From Collinsella aerofaciens (GTDB taxonomy: Bacteria > Actinomycetota > Coriobacteriia > Coriobacteriales > Coriobacteriaceae), in assembly GCF_015670795.1 (NCBI RefSeq), contig NZ_JADPCJ010000025.1, forward strand, positions 1 through 37,162: a stretch of DNA of 37,162 nucleotides. Reading direction: 5' to 3'. The notes under the pieces are model-generated. The model was not told where the DNA came from and did not search any database. It saw only the letters and a program-made list of their open reading frames with translations. A program made the position numbers and the translations under genes. Numbering within the stretch: position 1 is the first letter of the stretch; the number at the start of each line of letters is the position of its first letter. Positions 1 to 7,482 of the stretch are shown here, piece by piece.

Positions 1-942
1 TGCGATTGCGCTCGGCGCTGCATCGCCCGTGTTCGCGAGCTTGCCGGCGGTCGTATCTGCTTGCTTGCCGCTGCTCGAGTTCGCCTGCTTGGTGGAGCTT
101 GGCGGGGTATTTTTGCCGGTCGCGGACGAGCCGGTGGGCTGTGTCGTCTCGGTCGGTTGCGCTGAGCCGGAGGGAGGTGTTGTCTCGGTGGGTTTTGTTA
201 TCTCGGGTGAGGCGGCCTTATCTGCTGCGGCTTTTGCCTCTTCGTATGCCTTGCAGGCATCGTCATAGGCCGTTTGCGCCTTTTTCAAATCGTCGAGGAG
301 CGCATCTCGCTTGGCTATGTCCTCATCGATGTGGGCTTTAGCTTCCTCCGCCTCACTTTCGGAATCCTGAACCTGTCTTTCCTGGCTTTCGAGCCGGCGT
401 CGGTAGGAGTGAAGATCATCTTCACAAGATTTCTCTCGCCTTTCTGCCGACATGATCTCACGTCGCAACTGCTTAATATGCTCTTTAGTAGCTGTGCTGG
501 GCTCCTCGTCGCCGAGTGCTTCAAGTGCCTTATCTAATTCTGCCTGAAGGCCGCTTGTCCGGCTGTGGGCCTCATCGTATTTGGCTTGGGCTGCATCGAC
601 GTTCGCTTGCATGGCGGGAAGGCGTTCCCTCCGTTTGGCGGCTTCCGTCACCACCATGTCGTAGATCTCTTGAAAAGCGGCAATGTCATCATCGATTGCC
701 GCAAGTTTCTCGGGACTTGCGGCAACTTTTGCGGCCTCGAGGGTTTTGAGCGCTTCCTGCATGGCTGCATACGCTTTTTCTTTTGCGGCGGCCGCATCTT
801 CCGTCTGCAAGGCAACTGCACCGGTGGGGGAACTGGTTTCTGCCGCAATTGCCGTTACGGGGGCGATTCCCGCGACAAGTGCCGCGGAAAGGGCGATGCC
901 CACGGTTGCTCGTCTTGCTCTTCTTGCGAGAATGTCGTTCAT
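1..942 (-). CDS. Secreted coiled-coil surface protein with LANTG wall-sorting signal (3' end off window)
   Basis: The reading frame starts at ATG 942 and stays open to base 1, so 314 codons are seen and the C-terminus is cut off by the window edge. A signal peptide covers about residues 1-33 (twin-Arg-rich start MNDILARRARR, hydrophobic core, AIA-AE cleavage site). Then come Ala/Lys/Glu-rich heptad-like coiled-coil segments, a Pro/Thr/Ser-rich linker, and LANTG encoded at 25-39, followed by the start of a hydrophobic tail. LAXTG is the motif of class E sortases in high-GC Gram-positives, so the protein is probably anchored to peptidoglycan. It is a tandem paralogue of the gene at 1243-2310: signal peptide, linker and sorting signal are nearly identical, while the coiled-coil middle has diverged and about 14 residues after the signal peptide are missing. 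SD GAGGTG precedes the start. The function of the coiled coil is unknown; no enzyme domain was recognised. Confidence 0.85.
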   Translation of the reverse strand, partial: MNDILARRARRATVGIALSAALVAGIAPVTAIAAETSSPTGAVALQTEDAAAAKEKAYAAMQEALKTLEAAKVAASPEKLAAIDDDIAAFQEIYDMVVTEAAKRRERLPAMQANVDAAQAKYDEAHSRTSGLQAELDKALEALGDEEPSTATKEHIKQLRREIMSAERREKSCEDDLHSYRRRLESQERQVQDSESEAEEAKAHIDEDIAKRDALLDDLKKAQTAYDDACKAYEEAKAAADKAASPEITKPTETTPPSGSAQPTETTQPTGSSATGKNTPPSSTKQANSSSGKQADTTAGKLANTGDAAPSAIA

Positions 943-1001
943 CTCGGCACCTCATTTCAAGGGTCGGCGACTAACTTGGTAGCACTACTGTAAGTATATC
1001 A
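943..1001 (-). promoter_or_regulatory. Conserved promoter/leader of surface-protein copy 1
   Basis: Read on the - strand, this carries a TATACT -10 candidate (993-998) and the GAGGTG ribosome site just before ATG 942. About 59 bp match the leader of the paralogue (2311-2369) with only three differences, so the duplication included the promoter and 5' UTR. No good -35 hexamer is visible. Confidence 0.5.
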
Positions 1002-1156
1002 GGCGGTTTGCCCGCCATTGATCGGGCGTGCGCGTATACCCCTTGATTAACAGCCATTAAATCTATCCCTTAAGGAACGCGGCTTGCTAGTGTTGTCTGG
1101 GCATTGATGGCTACGTGGTTCAAGAGACGGCGGCATTACCATCTGTTTTTACAAGT

Positions 1157-1197
1157 AAAGAGGTCCGTTTCCCTGGGTTGGGGAAACGGACCTCTTT
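1157..1197. terminator. Perfect 17-bp-stem terminator after surface-protein copy 2
   Basis: Arms 1157-1173 and 1181-1197 are perfect reverse complements with a 7-nt loop. It lies about 45 bp beyond the stop of the - strand gene at 1243. The T-run is better on the + strand (CTCTTTTTG) than on the - strand (CTCTTTACTTG), so it may work in both directions. Confidence 0.75.
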
Positions 1198-1242
1198 TTG
1201 TCTCTTGGCTTGTGGATTGGCGAAGACAATAACCGCTGGCAG

Positions 1243-2310
1243 CTATTTTGGGTTCCTGAGGCGGCGTGTGGCCGTGGCGGTTATTCCGAGTCCTGCGGCG
1301 GCGACTGCTGCGAGTGCGATTGCGCTCGGCGCTGCATCGCCCGTGTTCGCGAGCTTGCCGGCGGTCGTATCTGCTTGCTTGCCGCTGCTCGTGTTCGCCT
1401 GCTTGGTGGAGCTCGATGGGGCGTCTTTGCCGGTTGCAGGTGAGGCAACGGGCGGTGTCGCCTCGGCGGGTTGCGTCGAGCCGGAGGGAGGCACTGTCTC
1501 GGTCGGTTTCGTTATCTCGGGCGAGGCGGCCTTGTCTGCCGCGGCCTTTGCCTCTTCGTATGCCTTGCAGGCGTCGTCATAGGCCGTTTGCGCTTTTTTC
1601 AAATTGTCGAGGAGCGCATCTCGCCAGGCTGTGAACCGGTCGATATCGGCTTTATATTTCTCTACAGCACGTTCACAGTCATTAACTCGTCTTTCCTCTC
1701 TTCTGAGGCGGTACTGGAACTCGCGGAGCTCCGTTTCGCAATAGTTTACGTGCGTTTTTGCCGATATGATCTCACTGTGCAACTGCTTTATTTGCTGTTT
1801 AGTAGTTTCGACAAACTCCTCGTAGCCGAGTGCTTCGAGTGTCTTAAGCATCTCATGTTTCTTCTCTAATTCTGCCTGGAGCTCGCTTACCCGGTTGATG
1901 GCCCCGTCGTATTTGGCTTGGGCAGCATCGACGTCCGCTTGCATGGTGGGAAGGAGTTCCCTCCCTTCGGCGGCTTGCGCCGCCATCTTTTCGCGGTACT
2001 CTTGAAAACGGGTAATGTCATCATTGAATCTCGCAATTTTCTCGGGACTTGCGGCGTTTTTTGCGGCCTCGAGGTTTTTGAGCGCTTCCTGCATGGCTGC
2101 ATACGCTTTTTCTTTTGCGGCGGCCGCGTCTTCTGTCTGCGGGGCGCCCGAATTGCCGTTGGTGGCGCTCGTCTGCGAAACGGCCGCACCGGTGGGGGAA
2201 CTGGTTTCTGCCGCGATCGCCGTTGCGGGGGCGATTCCCGCGACAAGTGCCGCGGAAAGGGCGATGCCCACAGTTGCTCGTCTTGCTCTTCTTGCGAGAA
2301 TGTCGTTCAT
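1243..2310 (-). CDS. Secreted coiled-coil surface protein with LANTG wall-sorting signal
   Basis: This 355-residue protein starts with a signal peptide (about 1-33, MNDILARRARR then a hydrophobic core and AIA-AE cleavage). Residues about 60-265 are charged Ala/Glu/Lys/Arg-rich and predicted coiled coil, with two Cys (in NYCETE and NDCERA) that could form a disulfide. A Pro/Thr/Ser-rich linker follows, then LANTG at 320-324, a hydrophobic segment and a basic end (RRLRNPK). This is the full arrangement of a sortase substrate; LAXTG fits class E sortases of Actinobacteria. Start ATG 2310 is supported by a GAGGTG site and by identity with the neighbouring paralogue. It is a tandem duplicate of the gene ending at 942 and is divergent from the ABC exporter operon. 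An adhesin or cell-envelope scaffold role is possible, but nothing in the sequence proves it. Confidence 0.9.
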   Translation of the reverse strand: MNDILARRARRATVGIALSAALVAGIAPATAIAAETSSPTGAAVSQTSATNGNSGAPQTEDAAAAKEKAYAAMQEALKNLEAAKNAASPEKIARFNDDITRFQEYREKMAAQAAEGRELLPTMQADVDAAQAKYDGAINRVSELQAELEKKHEMLKTLEALGYEEFVETTKQQIKQLHSEIISAKTHVNYCETELREFQYRLRREERRVNDCERAVEKYKADIDRFTAWRDALLDNLKKAQTAYDDACKAYEEAKAAADKAASPEITKPTETVPPSGSTQPAEATPPVASPATGKDAPSSSTKQANTSSGKQADTTAGKLANTGDAAPSAIALAAVAAAGLGITATATRRLRNPK

Positions 2311-2369
2311 CTCGGCACCTCATTTCAAGGGTCGGCGACTAACTTGGTAGCACTAATGTAAATATACCA
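2311..2369 (-). promoter_or_regulatory. Conserved promoter/leader of surface-protein copy 2
   Basis: A TATATT -10 candidate lies at 2361-2366 on the - strand, at the same distance from the start codon as in copy 1. The leader sequence is almost identical to 943-1001. The -35 (around 2384-2389) is poor, so an activator may be needed. Confidence 0.5.
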
Positions 2370-2420
2370 TGCTAGTTGACCCGACACTGGCTGGGTGTGC
2401 GCGTGCCTTTCCGCTTCTTT

Positions 2421-2437
2421 GGAAACCGAATCCCATT
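2421..2437. repeat. Solitary half-unit of the GTGGGATGCNGTTTCC palindrome family
   Basis: GGAAACCGAATCCCATT matches the reverse half of the hairpin units at 7195-7210 and 32330-32347 with one or two changes. It sits between the divergent surface-protein and ABC exporter genes and has no partner arm nearby. Confidence 0.45.
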
Positions 2438-2452
2438 AGAAATGACGAGTTG

Positions 2453-2482
2453 TTTACGCTTCTTTTGGGCTCACCGTACTAT
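2453..2482 (+). promoter_or_regulatory. Candidate promoter of ABC exporter operon 1
   Basis: TTTACG (2453-2458) and TACTAT (2477-2482) are separated by 18 bp, each matching four of six sigma-70 consensus bases. The position, 45 bp before the start codon, fits, but the match is weak. Confidence 0.3.
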
Positions 2483-2526
2483 CATGATTCGAATTGAGTG
2501 TGAATGATGATAGGGAGCGCCTATAC

Positions 2527-4380
2527 ATGATTGAGCTGCTCAGGCGTTTTGGTGGCAAGTTTCGCCGCTATATGGTGATTGGCCCTGCGTGCAAGCTGAT
2601 CGAAGTGATCTTTGACCTGCTTACACCGCTCGTGATTGCCCAGATGATCGATAAGGGTATTGGCGCACACGATGTCAGCGCCGTTATCCACTACGGCATG
2701 GTACTTGGCGCCATGGCTGTGATTGGCATCTCGTTTACGCTTGTCTGCCAAAAGATGGCGGCGCTGACATCGCAGGGCATGGGCACCGACATTCGCGGCG
2801 CGCTCTACAAGCACATCAACAAGCTGAGCTATGCCGAGCTCGACCGCTTTGGCACGCCGTCGCTCATCACGCGCATTACCAACGACGTTAACCAGGTCCA
2901 GCTCGCTGTGGCGCTGGGCGTGCGCATGCTCATCCGCTGGCCCTTTCTAGCGGTGGGCTCCATGTGCGCGGCCCTTGCCATCGACCTTAAGCTCGGCATC
3001 ATCTTTTTGATCTGCACGCCCGCCATTGGCCTGGTGTTCTGGGTTGTCATGGCGCGCTGCATTCCGTACTACAAGCAGCTGCAGGCAAAGCTCGACCGCA
3101 TCGCGCTTATCTGCCGCGAGGGCCTTTCGGGCGCCCGCGTGGTTCGCGCCTTCGTGCGCGAAGATCACGAGCGCGAGCGCTTTGCGCAGGCCGCCGACGA
3201 CCAGGCCAATACTGCCATCGCGGTGGGCAAGCTCTCGTCGATTCTCAACCCCGTCACGTTTTTGGTGATGAACCTGGGCGTGTGCGCCATCCTGTGGGTG
3301 GGCGGCATCCAGGTCAGCGTGGGCGAGCTTACGCAGGGCCAGGTCATGGCGTTTGTGAACTACATGACGCAGACCCTGACCTCCATCGTGTACGTCGCCA
3401 ACCTGGTCGTGGTCTTTACCAAGGCGAGCGCCAGCGCGTCGCGTATCAACGAGGTGCTCAATTGCGTGCCGGGCATCACCGACGAGGGCAACCAGCCGGT
3501 CGCGCTGCCCAAGCCGGGCAATGTCGCTTCAGTTCCCGCGCTGAGCTTGAGCCATGCGAGCTTCTCGTTTGGCGCTGGCGCGGCCAATGCTGTCAACGAT
3601 GTGACGCTGGAACTCCCGCTGGGCAAGACGCTCGGCATTATCGGCGGTACGGGTAGCGGCAAGTCCACGCTCGTCTCGCTCATCCCGCGCCTGTACGATG
3701 CGAGCACCGGCAGCGTGAGCGTGATGGGCGCCGACGTGCGCACCTGGCCGCTCGACCAGCTGCGCCGTGTGGTCGCGACCGTTCCGCAGCGCGCATCGCT
3801 GGTGAGCGGCTCCATCCGCAGCAACCTGACCTGGCGCGATGAAGCTGCGACCGACGAGGAGCTCTGGGCGGCACTCGACATGGCGCAGGCCAGCGAGTTC
3901 GTGCGCAACAAGCCGCAGGGCTTAGACGCCCCGGTCGAGGCGGGCGGCAAGAACTTTAGCGGTGGCCAGCGTCAGCGCCTGACTATCGCGCGTGCCTTGG
4001 TTGGTTCGCCTCAGATATTGATCATGGATGACTCCGCGTCGGCGCTCGACTTTAAGACCGACGCGGCGCTTCGCCATGCCATTCGCGAGCGCAGCATGCG
4101 CGGTGCCGCCAAGGGCGGGCTGCCGCTGACCACGGTGATTGTGAGCCAGCGCGTCTCGACCGTGCGCGATGCCGACGTGATCTGCGTGCTCGACCACGGC
4201 TCGGTTGCCGGCCTGGGCACACATGACGAGCTCTATGCGACCTGTCAGCTCTATCGCGAGATTTGCCAGTCGCAGCTGCGCCGCGAGGAGCTTGAGGGCC
4301 AGCGGGGGAGCACAGCGCCCGCGCTCGCCCCAGGTGCCCCGACCGCCCCCGCATCCGTCTGCGCAAAGGAGGGCTGCTAA
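2527..4380 (+). CDS. Heterodimeric ABC exporter subunit with degenerate ATPase site (permease-ATPase)
   Basis: A 617-residue half-transporter of the ABCB/MdlB-like multidrug type: six-helix membrane domain (about 1-310), then a nucleotide-binding domain. Visible are Walker A GGTGSGKST (about 372), canonical signature NFSGGQ (about 476), Walker B ILIMDDS (about 497) with Asp replacing the catalytic Glu, and SQR (about 540) where the switch His should be. This is the degenerate-site pattern of heterodimers such as LmrCD and TM287/288; the next gene supplies the complementary half. ATG 2527 was chosen because AGGGAG lies 9 nt upstream; TTG 2494 and GTG 2500 are in frame but lack a better site. 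The stop TAA abuts the partner's ATG, so translation is probably coupled. Likely role is export of drugs, lipids or peptides; the substrate is not known. Confidence 0.9.
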   Translation: MIELLRRFGGKFRRYMVIGPACKLIEVIFDLLTPLVIAQMIDKGIGAHDVSAVIHYGMVLGAMAVIGISFTLVCQKMAALTSQGMGTDIRGALYKHINKLSYAELDRFGTPSLITRITNDVNQVQLAVALGVRMLIRWPFLAVGSMCAALAIDLKLGIIFLICTPAIGLVFWVVMARCIPYYKQLQAKLDRIALICREGLSGARVVRAFVREDHERERFAQAADDQANTAIAVGKLSSILNPVTFLVMNLGVCAILWVGGIQVSVGELTQGQVMAFVNYMTQTLTSIVYVANLVVVFTKASASASRINEVLNCVPGITDEGNQPVALPKPGNVASVPALSLSHASFSFGAGAANAVNDVTLELPLGKTLGIIGGTGSGKSTLVSLIPRLYDASTGSVSVMGADVRTWPLDQLRRVVATVPQRASLVSGSIRSNLTWRDEAATDEELWAALDMAQASEFVRNKPQGLDAPVEAGGKNFSGGQRQRLTIARALVGSPQILIMDDSASALDFKTDAALRHAIRERSMRGAAKGGLPLTTVIVSQRVSTVRDADVICVLDHGSVAGLGTHDELYATCQLYREICQSQLRREELEGQRGSTAPALAPGAPTAPASVCAKEGC

Positions 4381-6240
4381 ATGAATCCGTACACTTCCTC
4401 CGGTTCGGTCGCCACGATGACGGCCAACGTGTCCGGTAACGATAACCTCAACGACCTGGGCGACGGCCCGCGCCAGCCTGGCGACCCCGAGCGCTATCCC
4501 GTGGGTGCGGTGACCCGCCGCCTGCTGGGCTATGTTCGCCCGCACCGCGTCTCGTTTACGGCATCGTTTGTGAGCGCCGCAATCTCGGTGATCTTGCAAC
4601 TCTATACGCCCATCCTCATTGGCGAGGGCATCGACCTTATCGTCGCCGCCGGACAGGTGGACTTCGATGCGTTGCTGCCGCTTGTCACCAAGCTCGCGAT
4701 TGTCGTCGTAGGTGCTGCGGCCTTCCAGTGGCTGCAGGGCTACTGCGTTAACCGTCTGTCCTACGAGACGGTGCGCGACATGCGCGTGGAGGCGAGCGAC
4801 AAGCTCAGCCGCATGCCGCTCAGCTTTATCGACGGCCATGCCCACGGCGACCTCATGAGTCGCGTGGTCAACGACGTCGATCAGGTGGGCGACGGTCTGC
4901 TGCAGGGCTTCACACAGCTCTTCACCGGTGTTATTACCATCGTGGGTACGCTCGCGTTTATGCTTTCCATCAACCTGACCATGACGCTCGTGGTGGTACT
5001 CGTCACGCCGCTTTCCATTTTTGCAGCCGGTGCTATCGCCAAGCTTTCCAACAAAAGCTTTACGGCGCAGCAGCGTATTCAAGGGCAGCTCGGTGGTCAT
5101 ATCGAGGAGTACGTAGGCGAGCAGAAACTTGTCGACGCCTTTGCCTATGGCCCCAACGCTCAGCAGCGCTTCGATGCCCTCAACGCCGAGCTCTATGCGG
5201 CAGGTGAGCGCGCGCAGTTTATGGGTTCGCTCTCCAACCCCGGCACGCGCTTTATCAATAACATCATCTATGCCGTGGTGGCCGTGATTGGCTGCGTGGG
5301 CGTGATCACGGGCGTGCCCGCGGCACTCACGGTGGGCGGCGTGCAGATCTTCCTGTCCTACGCCAACCAGTACACCAAGCCGTTCAACGAGGTCACCAAC
5401 GTCATTACGCAGATCCAGACGGCGTACGCCTCGGCACGCCGCATGTTTGCGCTGCTCGACGCGCGCGAGCAGGAGCCCGATGCGACGGGCGCCGTGGAAC
5501 TTGCCGCCCCGCGTGGCGAGGTGACCTTTGAGCACGTAGACTTTAGTTATGTGCCCGATCGCAAGCTGCTGCAGGATATCTGCATCGAGGCCAAACCCGG
5601 CATGCGCTTTGCCCTGGTCGGCCCCACGGGCTGCGGCAAGACAACGCTCATCAACCTGCTGCTGCGTTTTTACGATATTGATGCCGGACGCATCATGGTC
5701 GATGCCCGGTCTTCGCGTGACTACACGCGCGCGAGCCTGCGCCGCGCCTTTGGCATGGTGCTGCAGGATACGTGGCTGTTCGAGGGCACGGTGGCGGAAA
5801 ACATCGCCTACGGCTGTCCCGACGCCACGCGCGAGCAGGTTATCGAAGCTGCCAAGCGCGCGCATGCGCACAAGTTTATCGTGCAGCTGCCAGGCGGCTA
5901 CGATACGGTCATCGGCGAGGACGGCGGCACGTTTAGCCAGGGTCAAAAACAGCTGCTGTGCATTGCGCGCGTTATGCTCACCGATCCGGCGATTCTGCTG
6001 CTGGACGAGGCAACGTCGAGCATCGATACGCGTACCGAGCTGCAGGTGCAGGCGGCATTCGACGAGCTCATGGCCGGTCGCACAAGCTTTGTCGTGGCGC
6101 ACCGCCTGAGCACCATCCGCAACGCCGACTGCATTCTGGTGATGCGCGACGGCCGGATTATCGAGCGCGGCACGCACGACGAGCTGCTAGCGGCAGACGG
6201 CTTCTATGCTGATCTTTACCGCAGCCAGTTTGCCCAGTGA
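4381..6240 (+). CDS. Heterodimeric ABC exporter subunit with consensus Walker B (permease-ATPase)
   Basis: This 619-residue partner of the preceding gene has an extra N-terminal polar stretch of about 40 residues, a six-helix membrane domain, and a nucleotide-binding domain with Walker A GPTGCGKTT (about 414), altered signature TFSQGQ (about 518), intact Walker B ILLLDEATSS (about 537) and switch His in VAHRLST (about 571). Its intact Glu and His combine with the partner's intact signature to form the one active ATP site, while the other site is degenerate. The start ATG 4381 directly follows the upstream TAA, with GGAGG inside the previous gene. No strong terminator is seen after the stop; only GCCCGTGGGGC could form a small hairpin. 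Confidence 0.92.
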   Translation: MNPYTSSGSVATMTANVSGNDNLNDLGDGPRQPGDPERYPVGAVTRRLLGYVRPHRVSFTASFVSAAISVILQLYTPILIGEGIDLIVAAGQVDFDALLPLVTKLAIVVVGAAAFQWLQGYCVNRLSYETVRDMRVEASDKLSRMPLSFIDGHAHGDLMSRVVNDVDQVGDGLLQGFTQLFTGVITIVGTLAFMLSINLTMTLVVVLVTPLSIFAAGAIAKLSNKSFTAQQRIQGQLGGHIEEYVGEQKLVDAFAYGPNAQQRFDALNAELYAAGERAQFMGSLSNPGTRFINNIIYAVVAVIGCVGVITGVPAALTVGGVQIFLSYANQYTKPFNEVTNVITQIQTAYASARRMFALLDAREQEPDATGAVELAAPRGEVTFEHVDFSYVPDRKLLQDICIEAKPGMRFALVGPTGCGKTTLINLLLRFYDIDAGRIMVDARSSRDYTRASLRRAFGMVLQDTWLFEGTVAENIAYGCPDATREQVIEAAKRAHAHKFIVQLPGGYDTVIGEDGGTFSQGQKQLLCIARVMLTDPAILLLDEATSSIDTRTELQVQAAFDELMAGRTSFVVAHRLSTIRNADCILVMRDGRIIERGTHDELLAADGFYADLYRSQFAQ

Positions 6241-6280
6241 GCAAGCCCGTGGGGCAAATTAATCAATCGACAGACGGTGG

Positions 6281-6308
6281 TTTACATCTGTCACGTTAGT
6301 ACTAAGAT
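6281..6308 (+). promoter_or_regulatory. Candidate promoter of the flavodoxin-like gene
   Basis: TTTACA (6281-6286) and TAAGAT (6303-6308) have a 16-bp spacer and lie 60 bp before the start. The hexamers match five and four of six consensus bases. Confidence 0.4.
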
Positions 6309-6367
6309 ATTCATCTAATAAATTGCAATAGTGGCTTTAGTTTTGGGGGAAACGAGGCAACGTGACT

Positions 6368-6919
6368 ATGACGTGCTCTTTGGTGGTTAACAGCAAGAGC
6401 GGTAATACCAGGATGGTTTCGGGCGCGATCAAGCGCGCTCTGCAGGCTGCGGGTGTTGATTTTGTCCATGCCGCGGCGTTGAGCGACGATGCGGATGCAG
6501 ATCAGGTTGCGCTCGAGGCGCAGGGCGCCTGCGCGGCCGACACGGTGCTCGTCGGTTTTTGGTGCGACAAGGGCGCGTGCACACCTTCGGTCGCGGCGTT
6601 GCTCTCCGCTTTGCACGGCAAGCGCGTCTTCCTGTTTGGCACCTGCGGTTTTGGCGCCGACCAGAGCTATTACCAGCAGATTATTGATCGCGTAACTTCT
6701 AATTTGGCTGGGGATGCCGAGCTTGCGGGCTGGGCGATGTGCCAGGGCAAGATGGGCCCCGCGGTCAAGCAGCGCTACGAGGCCATGCTCGAGCAAGATC
6801 CCGACAACGCGCGCTATAAGATGCTGCTCGACAACTGGGTTGCCGCGAAGGACCATCCCACCAAGGAAGATCTGGATAACATGGCCGCAGCCGCCAAAAA
6901 GGCCGTGCTGGGGGAGTAG
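6368..6919 (+). CDS. Flavodoxin-like protein (BilS/flavodoxin_4 type)
   Basis: The 183-residue product begins with a flavodoxin fold: beta strand CSLVVNSKSGNTR carries the FMN phosphate-binding loop (S-x-S-G-N-T), and FLFGTCGFGAD resembles the second flavin loop. The C-terminal part is Ala/Lys-rich and helical. Family members carry electrons between redox enzymes; the BilS-type subgroup sits beside bilirubin reductase in some gut bacteria, but no such reductase is present here. ATG 6368 follows GAGG by 10 nt; GTG 6362 (two codons earlier) is an alternative. It appears to be a single-gene transcript, with its own promoter candidate and a strong terminator at 6962-6989. The family call is firm; the BilS subgroup is tentative. 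Confidence 0.75.
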   Translation: MTCSLVVNSKSGNTRMVSGAIKRALQAAGVDFVHAAALSDDADADQVALEAQGACAADTVLVGFWCDKGACTPSVAALLSALHGKRVFLFGTCGFGADQSYYQQIIDRVTSNLAGDAELAGWAMCQGKMGPAVKQRYEAMLEQDPDNARYKMLLDNWVAAKDHPTKEDLDNMAAAAKKAVLGE

Positions 6920-6961
6920 CTTCGCCGTTCGCGGTGCCGCGCGTTCAATCGTACAAACGTG

Positions 6962-6989
6962 AAAGCCTCGAGATTCTCGAGGCTTTTTT
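6962..6989 (+). terminator. Intrinsic terminator of the flavodoxin-like gene
   Basis: AAAGCCTCGAG, a three-base loop, then CTCGAGGCTTTTTT: an 11-bp stem followed by six T on the + strand, 43 bp after the stop codon. Confidence 0.9.
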
Positions 6990-7098
6990 CTTGACACGAG
7001 GTCGCTCCGTGGCAAGCGTTTGGGGTGGCATTTTCCATCACCCCGATGACGAGGCCGTTCTGGACAACACGCTCGCATATGTTCGCTGGATGTATTCA

Positions 7099-7242
7099 GA
7101 GTGGGACGGGCTTTCCGGATGGATGGGGTTTCGGAAAGTGCGTCCCAGAATTTGCCTTTGGAGTGGGATGCAGTTTCCCAACGGAGCCACAAGCGGAAAC
7201 AGCATCCCATTCCGGACGTGAATTCTGGGACACGGTTTCCGG
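7099..7242. repeat. Three-unit palindrome array, copy 1 (GTGGGATGCNGTTTCC family)
   Basis: Unit A has arms 7101-7115 and 7133-7147; unit B has arms 7163-7178 and 7195-7210 (one internal mismatch); unit C is a forward half only, CTGGGACACGGTTTCCGG (7225-7242). Units start every 62 to 66 bp. The same A-B-half-C order is seen at 32235-32380. The half-unit ends four bases from the A7 tract (7247-7253) that is the T-tract of a - strand terminator. Confidence 0.75.
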
Positions 7243-7246
7243 ATGC

Positions 7247-7268
7247 AAAAAAAGCCACATGACGTGGC
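7247..7268 (-). terminator. Intrinsic terminator of the LtaS-like gene
   Basis: On the - strand, GGCCAC-GTCAT-GTGGCTTTTTTT forms a short stem followed by seven T. It would give the sulfatase mRNA a 3' UTR of about 235 nt containing the long hairpin at 7326-7455. Confidence 0.75.
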
Positions 7269-7325
7269 CTTCAACTTATATATGTTGCGGATACCCCTAT
7301 GACAAGCCACGCTCCAACAACAGGG

Positions 7326-7455
7326 CGTCTGTCCGGGCGGAGGTATGTAAGGTTCATCGCGAGTTCCGCACGCAAAGGAGGCCACTTAATGTGGCCTTCG
7401 TCTTGCGCAGGACTGTCCGAGCAGGGAACCTTATATGCCTCCGCCCGGACAGACG
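7326..7455. repeat. 30-bp inverted repeat enclosing a hairpin, possible structured RNA
   Basis: Arms 7326-7355 and 7426-7455 are complementary at 28 of 30 positions. The two exceptions would be G-U wobbles in a + strand RNA but A-C mismatches in a - strand RNA. Inside lies a second hairpin, GGCCAC-TTAAT-GTGGCC (7380-7396), closed further out by CGCAA/TTGCG. GCGAGTTC in the loop (7359-7366) is complementary to GAACTCGC just outside (7466-7473), which would form a pseudoknot. The function is unknown: a 3' UTR element of the - strand gene or a small RNA. Confidence 0.6.
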
Positions 7456-7482
7456 TTTCAGTTATGAACTCGCAGCTAGTCG

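Larger units (their letters stand above)
943..1242. other. Spacer between the two surface-protein paralogues
   Basis: This 300-bp non-coding interval holds the leader of copy 1 (943-1001), about 150 bp with nothing recognisable, and the terminator of copy 2 (1157-1197). Short ORFs crossing it are extensions of antisense frames of the flanking genes. Confidence 0.6.
6920..7482. other. 563-bp structured intergenic region
   Basis: No convincing gene is present. In order it holds the flavodoxin terminator (6962-6989), a GGGGTG/CACCCC hairpin (7022-7044), a three-unit palindrome array (7099-7242), the intrinsic terminator of the - strand sulfatase gene (7247-7268), and a long stem with an inner hairpin (7326-7455). 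Short ORFs here consist largely of the palindromes. Confidence 0.7.

Noticed and set aside
1..942. Suspected frameshift or pseudogene in surface-protein copy 1
   Set aside because: The frame from ATG 942 is open to base 1 and keeps the same register as copy 2 at both ends (signal peptide and LANTG). It is only cut by the window edge.
3922..6177. Long antisense ORF (751 codons) on the - strand over the ABC exporter genes
   Set aside because: It mirrors the codon structure of GC-rich genes with full ABC motifs on the + strand, has low-complexity His/Arg/Ala content and no ribosome site or family signature.
7326..7473. Retron or CRISPR-like element
   Set aside because: No reverse transcriptase or cas gene is nearby and there is no series of regularly spaced direct repeats; only inverted repeats occur.
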